Assembly (NCBI RefSeq): GCF_002154725.1
Contig: NZ_MTAW01000087.1
Location: 1 to 64,000 of the forward strand
Direction of reading: 5' to 3'
DNA from: Nostoc sp. 106C
GTDB lineage: Bacteria > Cyanobacteriota > Cyanobacteriia > Cyanobacteriales > Nostocaceae
Length of the DNA: 64,000 nucleotides
The position numbers and the translations under genes are program-made. The notes under the pieces were generated by a model that was given only the letters and a program-made list of their open reading frames with translations, did no database searches and had not been told where the DNA came from. Positions 25,404 through 33,132 of this stretch are shown one piece after another; the stretch's first letter is position 1; every line of letters starts with the position of its first letter.

Positions 25404-26609
25404 CTATGCAGCACGAATATTATCCTTTTTTCTATTTGTAGACATTTCCATTGCTTGCATTTGGCTCTTGTAGTCCTCCCAAGTTTTTTCAAATACGTCA
25501 GATTCATACATCCGCAATAAAACCTCCTCTTTATCAGTTAAATTTGGTAGTTTTAACAACTCAGCTAAAGATACCTGAACTGGAAAAACATCCCTAAACT
25601 TTTCCATTAAGTGAAGTATTCTTGCTCTCTGTTCAGCAGATGGTTCATCTTGCAACTCTGCATCAATCTGTCGCGGACGTAGATTCACGATTTCTAGGTT
25701 CATATTTACTAAATTCCTCAATCCAAACACAACAAATTCATTAGTTATACCAATAACACGCCCCACGATTTCCAACTCTGTCCGCAGTCTTTCCTTAAAT
25801 TGATATACTTGACCAATTTGGAAACGCCGAAACGGATTGCGTAGGCGTAGCCCGTCGCAGACATCGCCATTCCGCATCCAAGCGATACCATCACTTATAC
25901 TACCTATCTCGTCTGCTTCAATCAGGTCTATAACCTGGTTACAGATATCTTGATTGCAAACAAACTTGTAAGCTGCATCAATACTCCGGTTAAATTCCGC
26001 CTCCAGTGCAACAACTGCCTTAAATTTTTGCAAATCCCGTAATTGAGAAATATATTCAAAAACTTTTTTACCCTTGTGATAACTGCCAACACTTATCCTT
26101 AGATTCTCTGATACCTCCCGAATTACAGGTTTGCCCTTATTTAATTGAGAGTTACTCTCATCTATCGAAGTGTTCAAATTTGAATACTTCGATTCATTCA
26201 AACGACGAGCGCTTTCCCGTTGTCTTTCTTTCGCTTGGGGACGAAGTACGCTCTCCCAGTACTGCCCTTCGTGAAATTTTTGGTAATGAGTCTTTCCGCC
26301 TTCGCGGTGGAGATTAAAATCAAGCACTAATTTCAAATCTTCTTCAGGCGAACTAGACTCGACAAATTCTACTTTCACAGCAGAAATTCCCAACTGGCGG
26401 GCTATCTGCAAACGACACTTACCTGCTAAGACTACATTTACACCAGTGCGTGCAGATACCTTTAAAGATTCCAGAATCCCTTTTTCCGAGATACTTTTTT
26501 CTAAAGCGGGACGAACCTCATTTTCACCGTATATTTCTATCAGCTTCGGATGAACAACTAACTCCGCAGGAGAAATATATACAATTGCCGGACTATGCAC
26601 CTCAGACAT
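25404..26609 (-). CDS. ParB N-terminal-domain protein (plasmid partition or replication control)
   Basis: The start is the ATG at 26609, with GGAG 8 bases upstream; a longer in-frame reading upstream is not preceded by a ribosome site. The ~401-residue protein has a ParB/sulfiredoxin-like N-terminal domain (IVYISPAELVVHPKL, then VVLAGKCRLQIARQLG in place of the usual GxRRxxAxxxLG, and DFNLHREGGKTHYQKF). A helical region with a likely helix-turn-helix (IREVSENLRISVGSYHKGKK) follows. About 255-320 (FQIGQVYQFKERLRTELEI) is a small beta domain, and the C-terminus is helical. It differs from the decayed ParB at 5370-6882. Its place between the primase and the transfer-like genes suggests partition or copy control. 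Confidence 0.7.
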   Translation of the reverse strand: MSEVHSPAIVYISPAELVVHPKLIEIYGENEVRPALEKSISEKGILESLKVSARTGVNVVLAGKCRLQIARQLGISAVKVEFVESSSPEEDLKLVLDFNLHREGGKTHYQKFHEGQYWESVLRPQAKERQRESARRLNESKYSNLNTSIDESNSQLNKGKPVIREVSENLRISVGSYHKGKKVFEYISQLRDLQKFKAVVALEAEFNRSIDAAYKFVCNQDICNQVIDLIEADEIGSISDGIAWMRNGDVCDGLRLRNPFRRFQIGQVYQFKERLRTELEIVGRVIGITNEFVVFGLRNLVNMNLEIVNLRPRQIDAELQDEPSAEQRARILHLMEKFRDVFPVQVSLAELLKLPNLTDKEEVLLRMYESDVFEKTWEDYKSQMQAMEMSTNRKKDNIRAA

Positions 26610-26902
26610 ATTGATACTCCGGGTCACAAATTGCCTAAAAAAGATAAGTTCAATTTTGAAAAGCCTGAGCAGAAAGCAGGAAAACTCAAGCAGCAGGACT
26701 GATGGCACTTTCTACAGTGAAAGTGATATTATTAAAAAATAATTAATTTTTGTAAATAATGAACAATTAATTATCAAACAATCTCCCGAAGAGAATTTTT
26801 GCAGTAGAAAACTATTATTATTAACCCATTTAAAACCAATTTCATTGAAGAGATATTTTTTGGTGTTATTTTTGGGAAAAATACATCTACCGAAAGAAAG
26901 AT

Positions 26903-26932
26903 TTGTAAAACTGGCTAAACTCATGATATGAT
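26903..26932 (+). promoter_or_regulatory. Sigma-70-like promoter for a small RNA
   Basis: TTGTAA (26903-26908) and TATGAT (26927-26932) are separated by 18 bases. Transcription would begin near 26939 and run into two hairpins. Confidence 0.45.
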
Positions 26933-26938
26933 GTCTCT

Positions 26939-27042
26939 AGTTAATTAAATTGACAAAACAATGTTCCGCCTTGTTTTACTAACAGGTGGGCTTGTTTTCT
27001 CCTCAAAGCCCTGGTGCAAACAGGGCTTTGGGTGGGTTTTTA
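26939..27042 (+). ncRNA. Candidate small structured RNA
   Basis: Downstream of a good promoter match lies a hairpin with AAAACAA (26955-26961) pairing TTGTTTT (26971-26977) around a 9-base loop, then a strong 10-bp stem (27004-27030) followed by GGTGGGTTTTT. There is no ORF. The size (~100 bases) and two-hairpin form fit a plasmid regulatory or antisense RNA, but no target is evident. Confidence 0.4.
27004..27041 (+). terminator. Rho-independent-like terminator
   Basis: CAAAGCCCTG (27004-27013) and CAGGGCTTTG (27021-27030) form a perfect 10-bp stem with a 7-base loop; GGTGGG then TTTTT follow. Confidence 0.6.
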
Positions 27043-27125
27043 GAAAAAATGAACGCTACAAAAAGAGTATATCAGGCTTCATTCCATTTGGCAAAATTGT
27101 ACAGTAAAGAGGGGTAAATTTTTAG

Positions 27126-27578
27126 ATGCCTCATCTTCAGATATTAAATTCTCTTGAAAAACAAGCACTAGAACACATAGCGGCAACGAGCAGCGATGAA
27201 GTTAGCAAAAGAGCGAAAATTCTGCTAGGGCTAAACGAAGGCAAAAAATATGTAGCTTTAGCCCAAGAGATTGGTGTAACCGAAAACTCAATAGCAAAGT
27301 GGAAGAAAAGATGGACATCAAGTACCATCTTGTCAGAAACCCAGGAGTCAGCGATCGCAAAAGCTAATGAAGTATTAGGTGTCAACGTAGGCAGACCTAA
27401 GAAGTGCAAAAGTACAGAGGCAAGCAAAATTGTCGAAATCAGCGAATGGAGCAAGAACCGAAAACCCAGTCGTTCCAAGCACCACTACCATATGCAGGTA
27501 GCAGAGGAAGCCGCTAGGAGAGGTTTACCGACACTATCGCCAAGAAGTATAGGACGTATTTTGGAAGCTCAACCTTAA
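27126..27578 (+). CDS. IS630-type helix-turn-helix protein (transposase N-terminal half)
   Basis: A 150-residue protein with two helix-turn-helix units as in IS630-family OrfA: YVALAQEIGVTENSIAKWKK near residue 40-60 and LSPRSIGRILEAQP at the end. It stops where full-length transposases continue into the DDE domain (usually after LKPH-like residues), and no DDE-like reading follows. It is therefore either a truncated IS630 remnant or a domesticated DNA-binding protein. No terminal repeats are visible. A GAGGGG element lies about 10 bases upstream of the ATG. Confidence 0.6.
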   Translation: MPHLQILNSLEKQALEHIAATSSDEVSKRAKILLGLNEGKKYVALAQEIGVTENSIAKWKKRWTSSTILSETQESAIAKANEVLGVNVGRPKKCKSTEASKIVEISEWSKNRKPSRSKHHYHMQVAEEAARRGLPTLSPRSIGRILEAQP

Positions 27579-27669
27579 TAGAAAGGGTCATCAAGCAAGT
27601 ATTATCCTAGCCCAAGGGAGTAGTTTTGCAATCCCAGTTTTTACCGAGGCTTTTCACCAAATTTTAATT

Positions 27670-28176
27670 CTAAGCAAGCATTTCCACACACTCGACCACT
27701 TGAGCAGAGGTCACTTGTTGCGCGATCAGAAAGTCAACGAGTCCATCAAGTTTTTTACGGTTGTAGACGGTAGAATAGCCTTGAATTCGGCGTTCTTTGC
27801 AGAACTGTCGCAGTTTCCGCACACCTAAATTCAAAAGCTTCTTCCTTTCTTCCTTAACGTCTACCAGCACAAGCTGTCTAGCTTCATCCGCAACCCCAGT
27901 TTCAACAACTGGCGGGGCAGTTTCGATAATCGAAGATTCTGGTTTAGAAAATTCTTCCCGATCGGAAACAGCACCAATACCAGTCAAATCCCCATGAGTT
28001 TCCAAAACTGGCAACTCTTCAGAAATCACCCCAACGCTATTACTAACTGGAAGTGATACTGATTGAGCAGGGACAAATATCACATAGAAGATTGGGAAGA
28101 CCATCAAAAACAACTCGATTGGAAACAAAACATCGTTAACAGATTGCACAAAAGGCGATATTGCAAAAGCAGACAT
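27670..28176 (-). CDS. Membrane-anchored protein with C-terminal SAP-like helices
   Basis: A 168-residue protein with one hydrophobic segment (about 17-38, VLFPIELFLMVFPIFYVIFV), a Pro/Glu/Val-rich linker, and a C-terminal helix-extension-helix (LNLGVRKLRQFCKERRIQGY, then KKLDGLVDFLIAQQ) resembling SAP or Rho-N DNA/RNA-binding folds. GGAGG sits 9 bases before the ATG. It is the last gene of the minus-strand transfer-like series and could tether nucleic acid to the membrane. The SAP-like reading is tentative. Confidence 0.6.
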   Translation of the reverse strand: MSAFAISPFVQSVNDVLFPIELFLMVFPIFYVIFVPAQSVSLPVSNSVGVISEELPVLETHGDLTGIGAVSDREEFSKPESSIIETAPPVVETGVADEARQLVLVDVKEERKKLLNLGVRKLRQFCKERRIQGYSTVYNRKKLDGLVDFLIAQQVTSAQVVECVEMLA

Positions 28177-28455
28177 AATGTGGTTCCTCCATGAATTACT
28201 GATGGGCGGCGTTATAGCGACTTACCACCCAGTAGCGGGGGAAACCCCCGTACTGAGTGAAAGCTTTTATACGTATCCCAACCGATAGCAGGAGGAAGGA
28301 GGGTAAATTGCCTTTTTAAGCAATTAGATGAACTAAGTTTTCCAAAATTTGCAGTTGTTAAATTGGAGAAATTACCAGTTCAAGATACAGAAATTGCAAA
28401 AATGCGAAATGCGATTTTTCCGGCTTGTACTCGCAGCTTTTAGAAACTTCCTTAT
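28177..28455 (-). other. 279-base leader region with a GC-rich hairpin
   Basis: This lies between two minus-strand genes. It contains the ribosome site of the downstream gene, a strong hairpin at 28230-28255, and otherwise unremarkable sequence. Confidence 0.4.
28230..28255. repeat. GC-rich hairpin with one bulge
   Basis: CAGTA (28230-28234) pairs with TACTG (28251-28255), and CGGGGG (28236-28241) with CCCCCG (28245-28250) around an AAA loop; G28235 is bulged. It lies 54 bases before a start codon and could be a leader hairpin or a copy of a dispersed cyanobacterial repeat. Confidence 0.6.
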
Positions 28456-29721
28456 TCATCTCAGCACTCCAGATTTTTTACTCTTAAGGTAGTTAACGTA
28501 GCTAACCAAGTTGTAGTTATATCTGAGTTCTTGAGGAACAAAAGTTGAGTAAGGATGCAGCGATACACCATCACGGCGAAAGCGATGACAGGGCGCATAT
28601 ATATCAAAAAAGATAGATATTTCATCTCCATCAAATTCGATTTGAGCTATGCCCTTGAGTTCCTTTGCAAACTCTAAAACTCGTCCTGATGCTACATAGT
28701 CAAAGACCACTACATTTCGAGTACGGAAATACTGGATGTAAGAAAGAAGTGTTGCTTCCATACCAAGCTCAAGTAGTCTGTCAGAATGTTTAAGCAAGAT
28801 ACCGGAATAGGAAAAAGAAAACCTACGGTTAGCGTATTCATCCCACAAGATAAGATTGCCGTAAAATTTGTAAATATTCGCTTGATTGGACGATATTTCT
28901 CTATTCAAATTTTCGACAACAGCATCATCTTCAAATGGAAACAACGCCTTACGTTCATCCCATTGTTTATCTGGACAGCAACTATGTTCTAAACATCCAT
29001 ATGGATGAATCCCACAAACAATATTATTGGCACCATGCAGTAACTTACACCCAGCACATACTAGCAAATAGCAAGAACTAAATTCTTCGCTATTAACTGC
29101 ATTAATATAGCGTCGGTGTATATCTAAATGCTCCTCTAAAGCTTCACAAGGTAAAGGTTTATATGAGGAGAATGTTTGTCCAATTAATCTGTCTGGATCT
29201 GTTTCATCATAGATTACTGCCAAGTCGTCAATTTGGTGAGAACGTAGTTCTTCGTAAAGTACGAATTTCCGATATGCTTTTTCCTCAAACCTACAAATAA
29301 CCAAGCACTTTGAATCAGGATGTCCCTCAAAATTCATCACCTTGTAAGTGTAAATTGAAGGCAGACAATCAAAATTTTCAAAGCTCTCAGTTTTTGTTAA
29401 TACAAGCGGTTTTATGTCAGCTATTTTTGCAGTTTTTCTACTCGAATTAGTTTCCTCCGATTCTTCAACAATGCTGAAGAAAGCACCGCCCAAGGAAGCA
29501 AAAATAATTCCGGTAAAGCCCAATACAATAGCACCAGTGCCAATATAGGCAATTTGTTCAGAGCGTTCTTCCTCAACTATTGGGAATCCGCTCCTAGCTA
29601 AGTACAATAAGCCCAAACCAGAAAAAGTTGCTACAGTGCCTAAAGCAATAGCAGTCAAAGACACCATTCCAAAAGCAGCATTAAAGTTCCTCAAGCAATT
29701 AAACGCAAACTTCTTCAACAT
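28456..29721 (-). CDS. Membrane protein with Cys-rich cytoplasmic region
   Basis: A 421-residue protein with two N-terminal membrane helices (about 18-40 and 58-82) and a long soluble part. Within it, LLVCAGCKLLHGANNIVCGI followed by HPYGCLEHSCCPDKQW forms a Cys/His cluster like the zinc-binding CxxCKxxxG...CxxHP modules frequent in cyanobacterial proteins. The last third is mixed alpha/beta with RRFSFSYSGILLKHSDRLLE. The start is supported by GGAGGG before the ATG. The family is not recognised. Its place in the FtsK/hydrolase series suggests a structural or regulatory membrane component. Confidence 0.6.
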   Translation of the reverse strand: MLKKFAFNCLRNFNAAFGMVSLTAIALGTVATFSGLGLLYLARSGFPIVEEERSEQIAYIGTGAIVLGFTGIIFASLGGAFFSIVEESEETNSSRKTAKIADIKPLVLTKTESFENFDCLPSIYTYKVMNFEGHPDSKCLVICRFEEKAYRKFVLYEELRSHQIDDLAVIYDETDPDRLIGQTFSSYKPLPCEALEEHLDIHRRYINAVNSEEFSSCYLLVCAGCKLLHGANNIVCGIHPYGCLEHSCCPDKQWDERKALFPFEDDAVVENLNREISSNQANIYKFYGNLILWDEYANRRFSFSYSGILLKHSDRLLELGMEATLLSYIQYFRTRNVVVFDYVASGRVLEFAKELKGIAQIEFDGDEISIFFDIYAPCHRFRRDGVSLHPYSTFVPQELRYNYNLVSYVNYLKSKKSGVLR

Positions 29722-29898
29722 AATTTATCCCTCCAAAATGCAGGTCACAAGGTTTTTAATTACTCTCGCCCCGGCACAAATTGGGATTTGCTGAGAACTA
29801 CACTACTAACCTACCCCTTACTCTATTAACAAATTCCACAACTATTTAATAGATATGTACTCGTTAATTTTCAGTCTCAGTAGTAGTTTCATTCCCAA

Positions 29899-29966
29899 TG
29901 GTGATAGCAAGAGTCGAACTTGCTTTGTTGCTTAAAACAACAATCTAACCGAATTGGAATATCACC
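29899..29966 (-). tRNA. tRNA-like gene with anticodon UUA (ochre-suppressor type)
   Basis: On the minus strand GGTGATA (5' end, 29966) pairs perfectly with TATCACC plus discriminator A, giving a 7-bp acceptor stem. The T-arm is GCAAG-TTCGACT-CTTGC, fully canonical. The anticodon arm TTGTTG-TTTTAAG-CAACAA has a 7-base loop with U33 and A37, so positions 34-36 read UUA (29933-29935), complementary to the stop codon UAA. The D-arm keeps GG in the loop but its stem is weak (CAA/TTG) and competes with the anticodon stem. The variable loop is only one or two bases, so total length is 68. CCA is not encoded. It could be a functional minimal suppressor tRNA, a decayed tRNA, or a tRNA-like element. 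Confidence 0.5.
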
Positions 29967-29993
29967 AAAAAACAATATCGAGAAATCACATAT

Positions 29994-30473
29994 CTACTTT
30001 CCAAAAGTCCAAGTATTAGTTTCGTTTAATTCCAATTCTTCAAAACAGTTAGCAAAACCCGTAAAATGAAAACATCTTAGCGGCAGCCGAGATATTAATA
30101 GTAAAGAAAAATTTTCTAGTTTAGCCAACTGTTGTAATCTCAATAAATCATTGCTAAAACTATCGCTCACAAAGTGCAACCTATCAAAATTATCAATCAC
30201 AAGTAGTCTATTTAATCCATCAGATAATTCGCTTATTATATTTTGCCAATCCTGCTGGTAGTACAAATCAAAACTCATAGGAATAACATCAAATAGATGA
30301 GCCACACTAAAAGGATATTCAAGATTGAGATAGACAGATTCTAAAGTAATATCTTTAAGTAAACAGTTTTTAACAGTAAAAGTCTTGCCTATATCCTGTT
30401 TACCCCATAAATTAACATTCTTGCCTGCATTTAGTTTACCAATCAACCAAGTATATTCTTTATAACGTAACAT
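29994..30473 (-). CDS. Small P-loop ATPase (AAA/STAND-like)
   Basis: A 159-residue protein with Walker A NLWGKQDIGKT (G24-T31) and Walker B RLLVIDNFD (about 89-97), then LLLISRLPL as a sensor-like strand. Only the nucleotide-binding core is present. AAGGA is well placed before the ATG. It lies downstream of the RusA-like gene in the transfer-like series and may energise or regulate that machine. It is shorter than most AAA ATPases, so it could be a domain-only partner. Confidence 0.65.
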   Translation of the reverse strand: MLRYKEYTWLIGKLNAGKNVNLWGKQDIGKTFTVKNCLLKDITLESVYLNLEYPFSVAHLFDVIPMSFDLYYQQDWQNIISELSDGLNRLLVIDNFDRLHFVSDSFSNDLLRLQQLAKLENFSLLLISRLPLRCFHFTGFANCFEELELNETNTWTFGK

Positions 30474-30494
30474 TACTATTATCCTTTATATAAA

Positions 30495-30959
30495 CTACAA
30501 TTGGCTTGAGATTAAATGTGTGATTTTTTGATTGTGTCTTTCTAAACTTTTTTTAGAAAATTGGTTAGATATAATAAAATTATCTAATAAAAAATCAGGT
30601 GATTGTGAAAGTCTTAACAGTACACCATCATCACCACTACTGCGATGATAGTAATGTACAACAGGTGATTGGATAACTGTCAGGTTATCGTTACGAATTG
30701 CTCGCCCTGTAACTAGCCCATCCATAATAAATTTAGCGGCAGCAGCTACATTATCACTATCTCGTGCAAAATTTTTGAGATACCAATGGAACTCAATCCA
30801 CACTGTACTATCTAAACAAAATTCACATTCTCTAACAAATTCACCAATTAAGTTTGTCCAGTACTTCTTAAGTTCAGCACTTGCTTGCCAACTTGACCGT
30901 GCCTGGTTAATAATTTCGTTCATACAAGGGGGTAAAGGCATGGTTAGTTCAAATATCAT
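30495..30959 (-). CDS. RusA-like Holliday-junction resolvase
   Basis: I start at the ATG at 30959, which has AGGTGG upstream; a GTG 12 bases earlier is less well placed. The 154-residue protein has the RusA acidic set: ARDSDNVAAAAKFIMDGLV gives D67, D69, N70, K76 and D80, and AIRNDNLTVI gives D91. RusA homodimers resolve four-way junctions and are typical of phages and mobile elements. The C-terminal tail is longer than RusA's. The gene overlaps the end of the FtsK-like gene by 11 bases, indicating translational coupling, which suggests that junction or recombination intermediates are handled along with DNA pumping. Confidence 0.75.
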   Translation of the reverse strand: MIFELTMPLPPCMNEIINQARSSWQASAELKKYWTNLIGEFVRECEFCLDSTVWIEFHWYLKNFARDSDNVAAAAKFIMDGLVTGRAIRNDNLTVIQSPVVHYYHRSSGDDGVLLRLSQSPDFLLDNFIISNQFSKKSLERHNQKITHLISSQL

Positions 30960-33123
30960 CTTCACTGCCACCTTTCAAGTTATTTAAAAATTCTTCGACA
31001 ACGTTTCTAAATTTCTTGTATGACCTACCATCTTGACGGGATAAATTGAATACTGCTTTGACAATTTCATCAAGTTGATAGCCCTTTTGATGCAAATTCA
31101 TAATTGAATTTCTTGCTTCTTCGTCAAGCTGCACCTTAAAACTAAAACTGCCCTCAAAATCAGTCTTAGATTGCTTAGTTTTAGTAGCAGTAGTGGCTTT
31201 AGATTTACCATTATCATTACTCTCGCCATACAAACTAGCGACAAATTCATCAAAGTCTAACCCAGATTTCCATGCTGTATAAGGATCGTTCTGGTTTTTT
31301 GCTTCCAAGAGTAATTGCTGGAAGTATTCAGGGTCTTCATCGTCAGCAACATATAAAGCTTGGAGTCGTAAAACTTCAGTCGTCTTGTACAAAAAATCAC
31401 CGTATCCCAGCAAATAAACTGCACGCTTGTCTTTATCGTCGCCCAGGATAATACAACTATCTTCAGGGCGGGTTGTAACAAAGGCTGTCTTGGCCGGAAA
31501 GTTTGAGCGAATCAACGGATCTATCACGTTTTTGTCAGGTCGTTGAGTATATAACAATACATGAATACCCGCACCACCCGCTTTTGCAAGCAACTTCATC
31601 AGCGCAGTCTCAATGCGATCGCAATAGTTATCATCGGAAAGTAGATCGAAACACTCGTCAATTAGACAAATCACTCGTGGCATGACGCAATCAGGTGCGA
31701 ACCGTGAATTGTACTGTGCGATCGTTTCAATACTGCTGTGGCGCTCAAATTCCTGGTAGCGCAATTCCATTTCTTCGACCAAGTAATCGAGTAAGTTAGC
31801 GGTAGACTCTGCATCACGCGCAACTGGGGCTACAAGATGGGGAAGCCCATCAAATTTACCAAAGGTCACGCGCTTAACATCTGAAAGTGCCAATCGCACA
31901 ACAGAAGGGGGATATCGTCGCACTAAGTATAAAATTGCGGCTTTCTCAAACTGCGACTTTCCACCCCGCGTCCGCCCACCACCAAGGATATGAGTCACGT
32001 TATCGCTATAAAGGGGAATTTCGACATAAGTGCCATCAACATCAACACCACCGGGGATAGACACCGAATAAATGTCAGGTTCGCCCTCAAAAGTAAAGTA
32101 ATCACGGAAATAAGCAAATTGTCTGTCTAACCTGGGTATGTCAAATACAACTCCCCCAGGCACTACACTCACCATTGGCGCAACTTTTAAGCCTAATTCT
32201 TCACCAAGCTGCTGTACTAAGTCATTACCGATATCTTCTACTTTTTTATAACTAACACCCCGTCCCAGTTTTACCCTAATACGGTTAAAAGTAGGGCCAT
32301 TTTTGGCATCGACATACTTAGCATTAATATTAAAATCTTCTAACGTATCAACTAATAGTTTTCCTGCTTGTCCCATAGTTAAAACATTTGAGCTAACAAT
32401 CCCATTATTAGCAATTTCACTATTTAAACATTTAGGTTCTTTTAAAAGTATTGAACCATTAACTGTCACTTTTAAATCTAATGGTTTACCTGTGGCACGC
32501 GCAACAAGCACTGCCGTTCGACAGCAATAATTTTTAATAATTTTATCTCTCGATTTATTTGCTAAATCAGTAAAATAACCAGTTTCTTTATTGCTCAAAA
32601 ATAAATTATAAAGATTCTCTTGAACTACTTCGTATCCAATCTGCTTGAGATAAATATTTTTTATAGATTCAATATATTCAAATAAAGATTCTATTGGCGA
32701 GATGCTAACTATCTCAATCATTTTTTGATACACGTTATTTTGCTCCCACTGTGAGGGCATTCGATTGAGATGGATATATTCAAGTGCATAACGTACAAAT
32801 TCATATTGGTTTAAAGTACAGTGTTCTGCACATACTGATAATATTTCATCATCGTTTGTACCTGCAATTACTGATTCATATATTACCTGAAATAAAAATT
32901 CCAAATTAAATTTAACAACTGGACGTGATAATTTTGTTCTAAAGTCAATCTGCTTTAAAACAGTTTCAGCATAAGAAACCATTGCATTAGGTAAAGCTTC
33001 CCGTACGTTCTCTATAATCTCTTCATTGTCTAAACCATCTTGTTTGGCCTGTATAATTGCAGTCCAAAGCTGTTGTTTTTGAAATTCAAGATTAGTATTA
33101 ATGTCATTGTATGGTAGTAACAT
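30949..33123 (-). CDS. FtsK/SpoIIIE-family DNA translocase
   Basis: A 724-residue motor protein. The C-terminal half is the FtsK ATPase: Walker A ILGGGRTRGGKSQF with K389, then LALSDVKRVTFGKFDGLPHL (the FtsK region after Walker A), Walker B RVICLIDECFDL, and GGAGIHVLLYTQRPDKNVI as the conserved block. The N-terminal ~300 residues are helical and unrecognised, and there is no clear membrane anchor. A winged gamma-like domain may occur at the end (DEEARNSIMNLHQKGYQLD). FtsK-type ATPases alone can drive double-stranded plasmid transfer in actinomycetes (TraB), and couple DNA in other conjugation systems. Neighbours are a lysozyme, a LytM peptidase and small membrane proteins. Confidence 0.85.
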   Translation of the reverse strand: MLLPYNDINTNLEFQKQQLWTAIIQAKQDGLDNEEIIENVREALPNAMVSYAETVLKQIDFRTKLSRPVVKFNLEFLFQVIYESVIAGTNDDEILSVCAEHCTLNQYEFVRYALEYIHLNRMPSQWEQNNVYQKMIEIVSISPIESLFEYIESIKNIYLKQIGYEVVQENLYNLFLSNKETGYFTDLANKSRDKIIKNYCCRTAVLVARATGKPLDLKVTVNGSILLKEPKCLNSEIANNGIVSSNVLTMGQAGKLLVDTLEDFNINAKYVDAKNGPTFNRIRVKLGRGVSYKKVEDIGNDLVQQLGEELGLKVAPMVSVVPGGVVFDIPRLDRQFAYFRDYFTFEGEPDIYSVSIPGGVDVDGTYVEIPLYSDNVTHILGGGRTRGGKSQFEKAAILYLVRRYPPSVVRLALSDVKRVTFGKFDGLPHLVAPVARDAESTANLLDYLVEEMELRYQEFERHSSIETIAQYNSRFAPDCVMPRVICLIDECFDLLSDDNYCDRIETALMKLLAKAGGAGIHVLLYTQRPDKNVIDPLIRSNFPAKTAFVTTRPEDSCIILGDDKDKRAVYLLGYGDFLYKTTEVLRLQALYVADDEDPEYFQQLLLEAKNQNDPYTAWKSGLDFDEFVASLYGESNDNGKSKATTATKTKQSKTDFEGSFSFKVQLDEEARNSIMNLHQKGYQLDEIVKAVFNLSRQDGRSYKKFRNVVEEFLNNLKGGSEDDI

Positions 33124-33132
33124 TATTAAGTT

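Noticed and set aside
26950-26955. TTGACA as the -35 box of the IS630-type gene
   Set aside because: No acceptable -10 box lies 16-18 bases downstream, and the strong terminator at 27004-27041 would stop that transcript before the gene.
29899-29966. Plasmid-wide recoding of UAA as sense because of the UUA tRNA-like gene
   Set aside because: Many intact genes in the window end with TAA at the expected family length, so UAA must normally stop translation.
30949-33123. Chromosomal cell-division FtsK
   Set aside because: It lacks the four-helix membrane domain and sits among plasmid-type genes.
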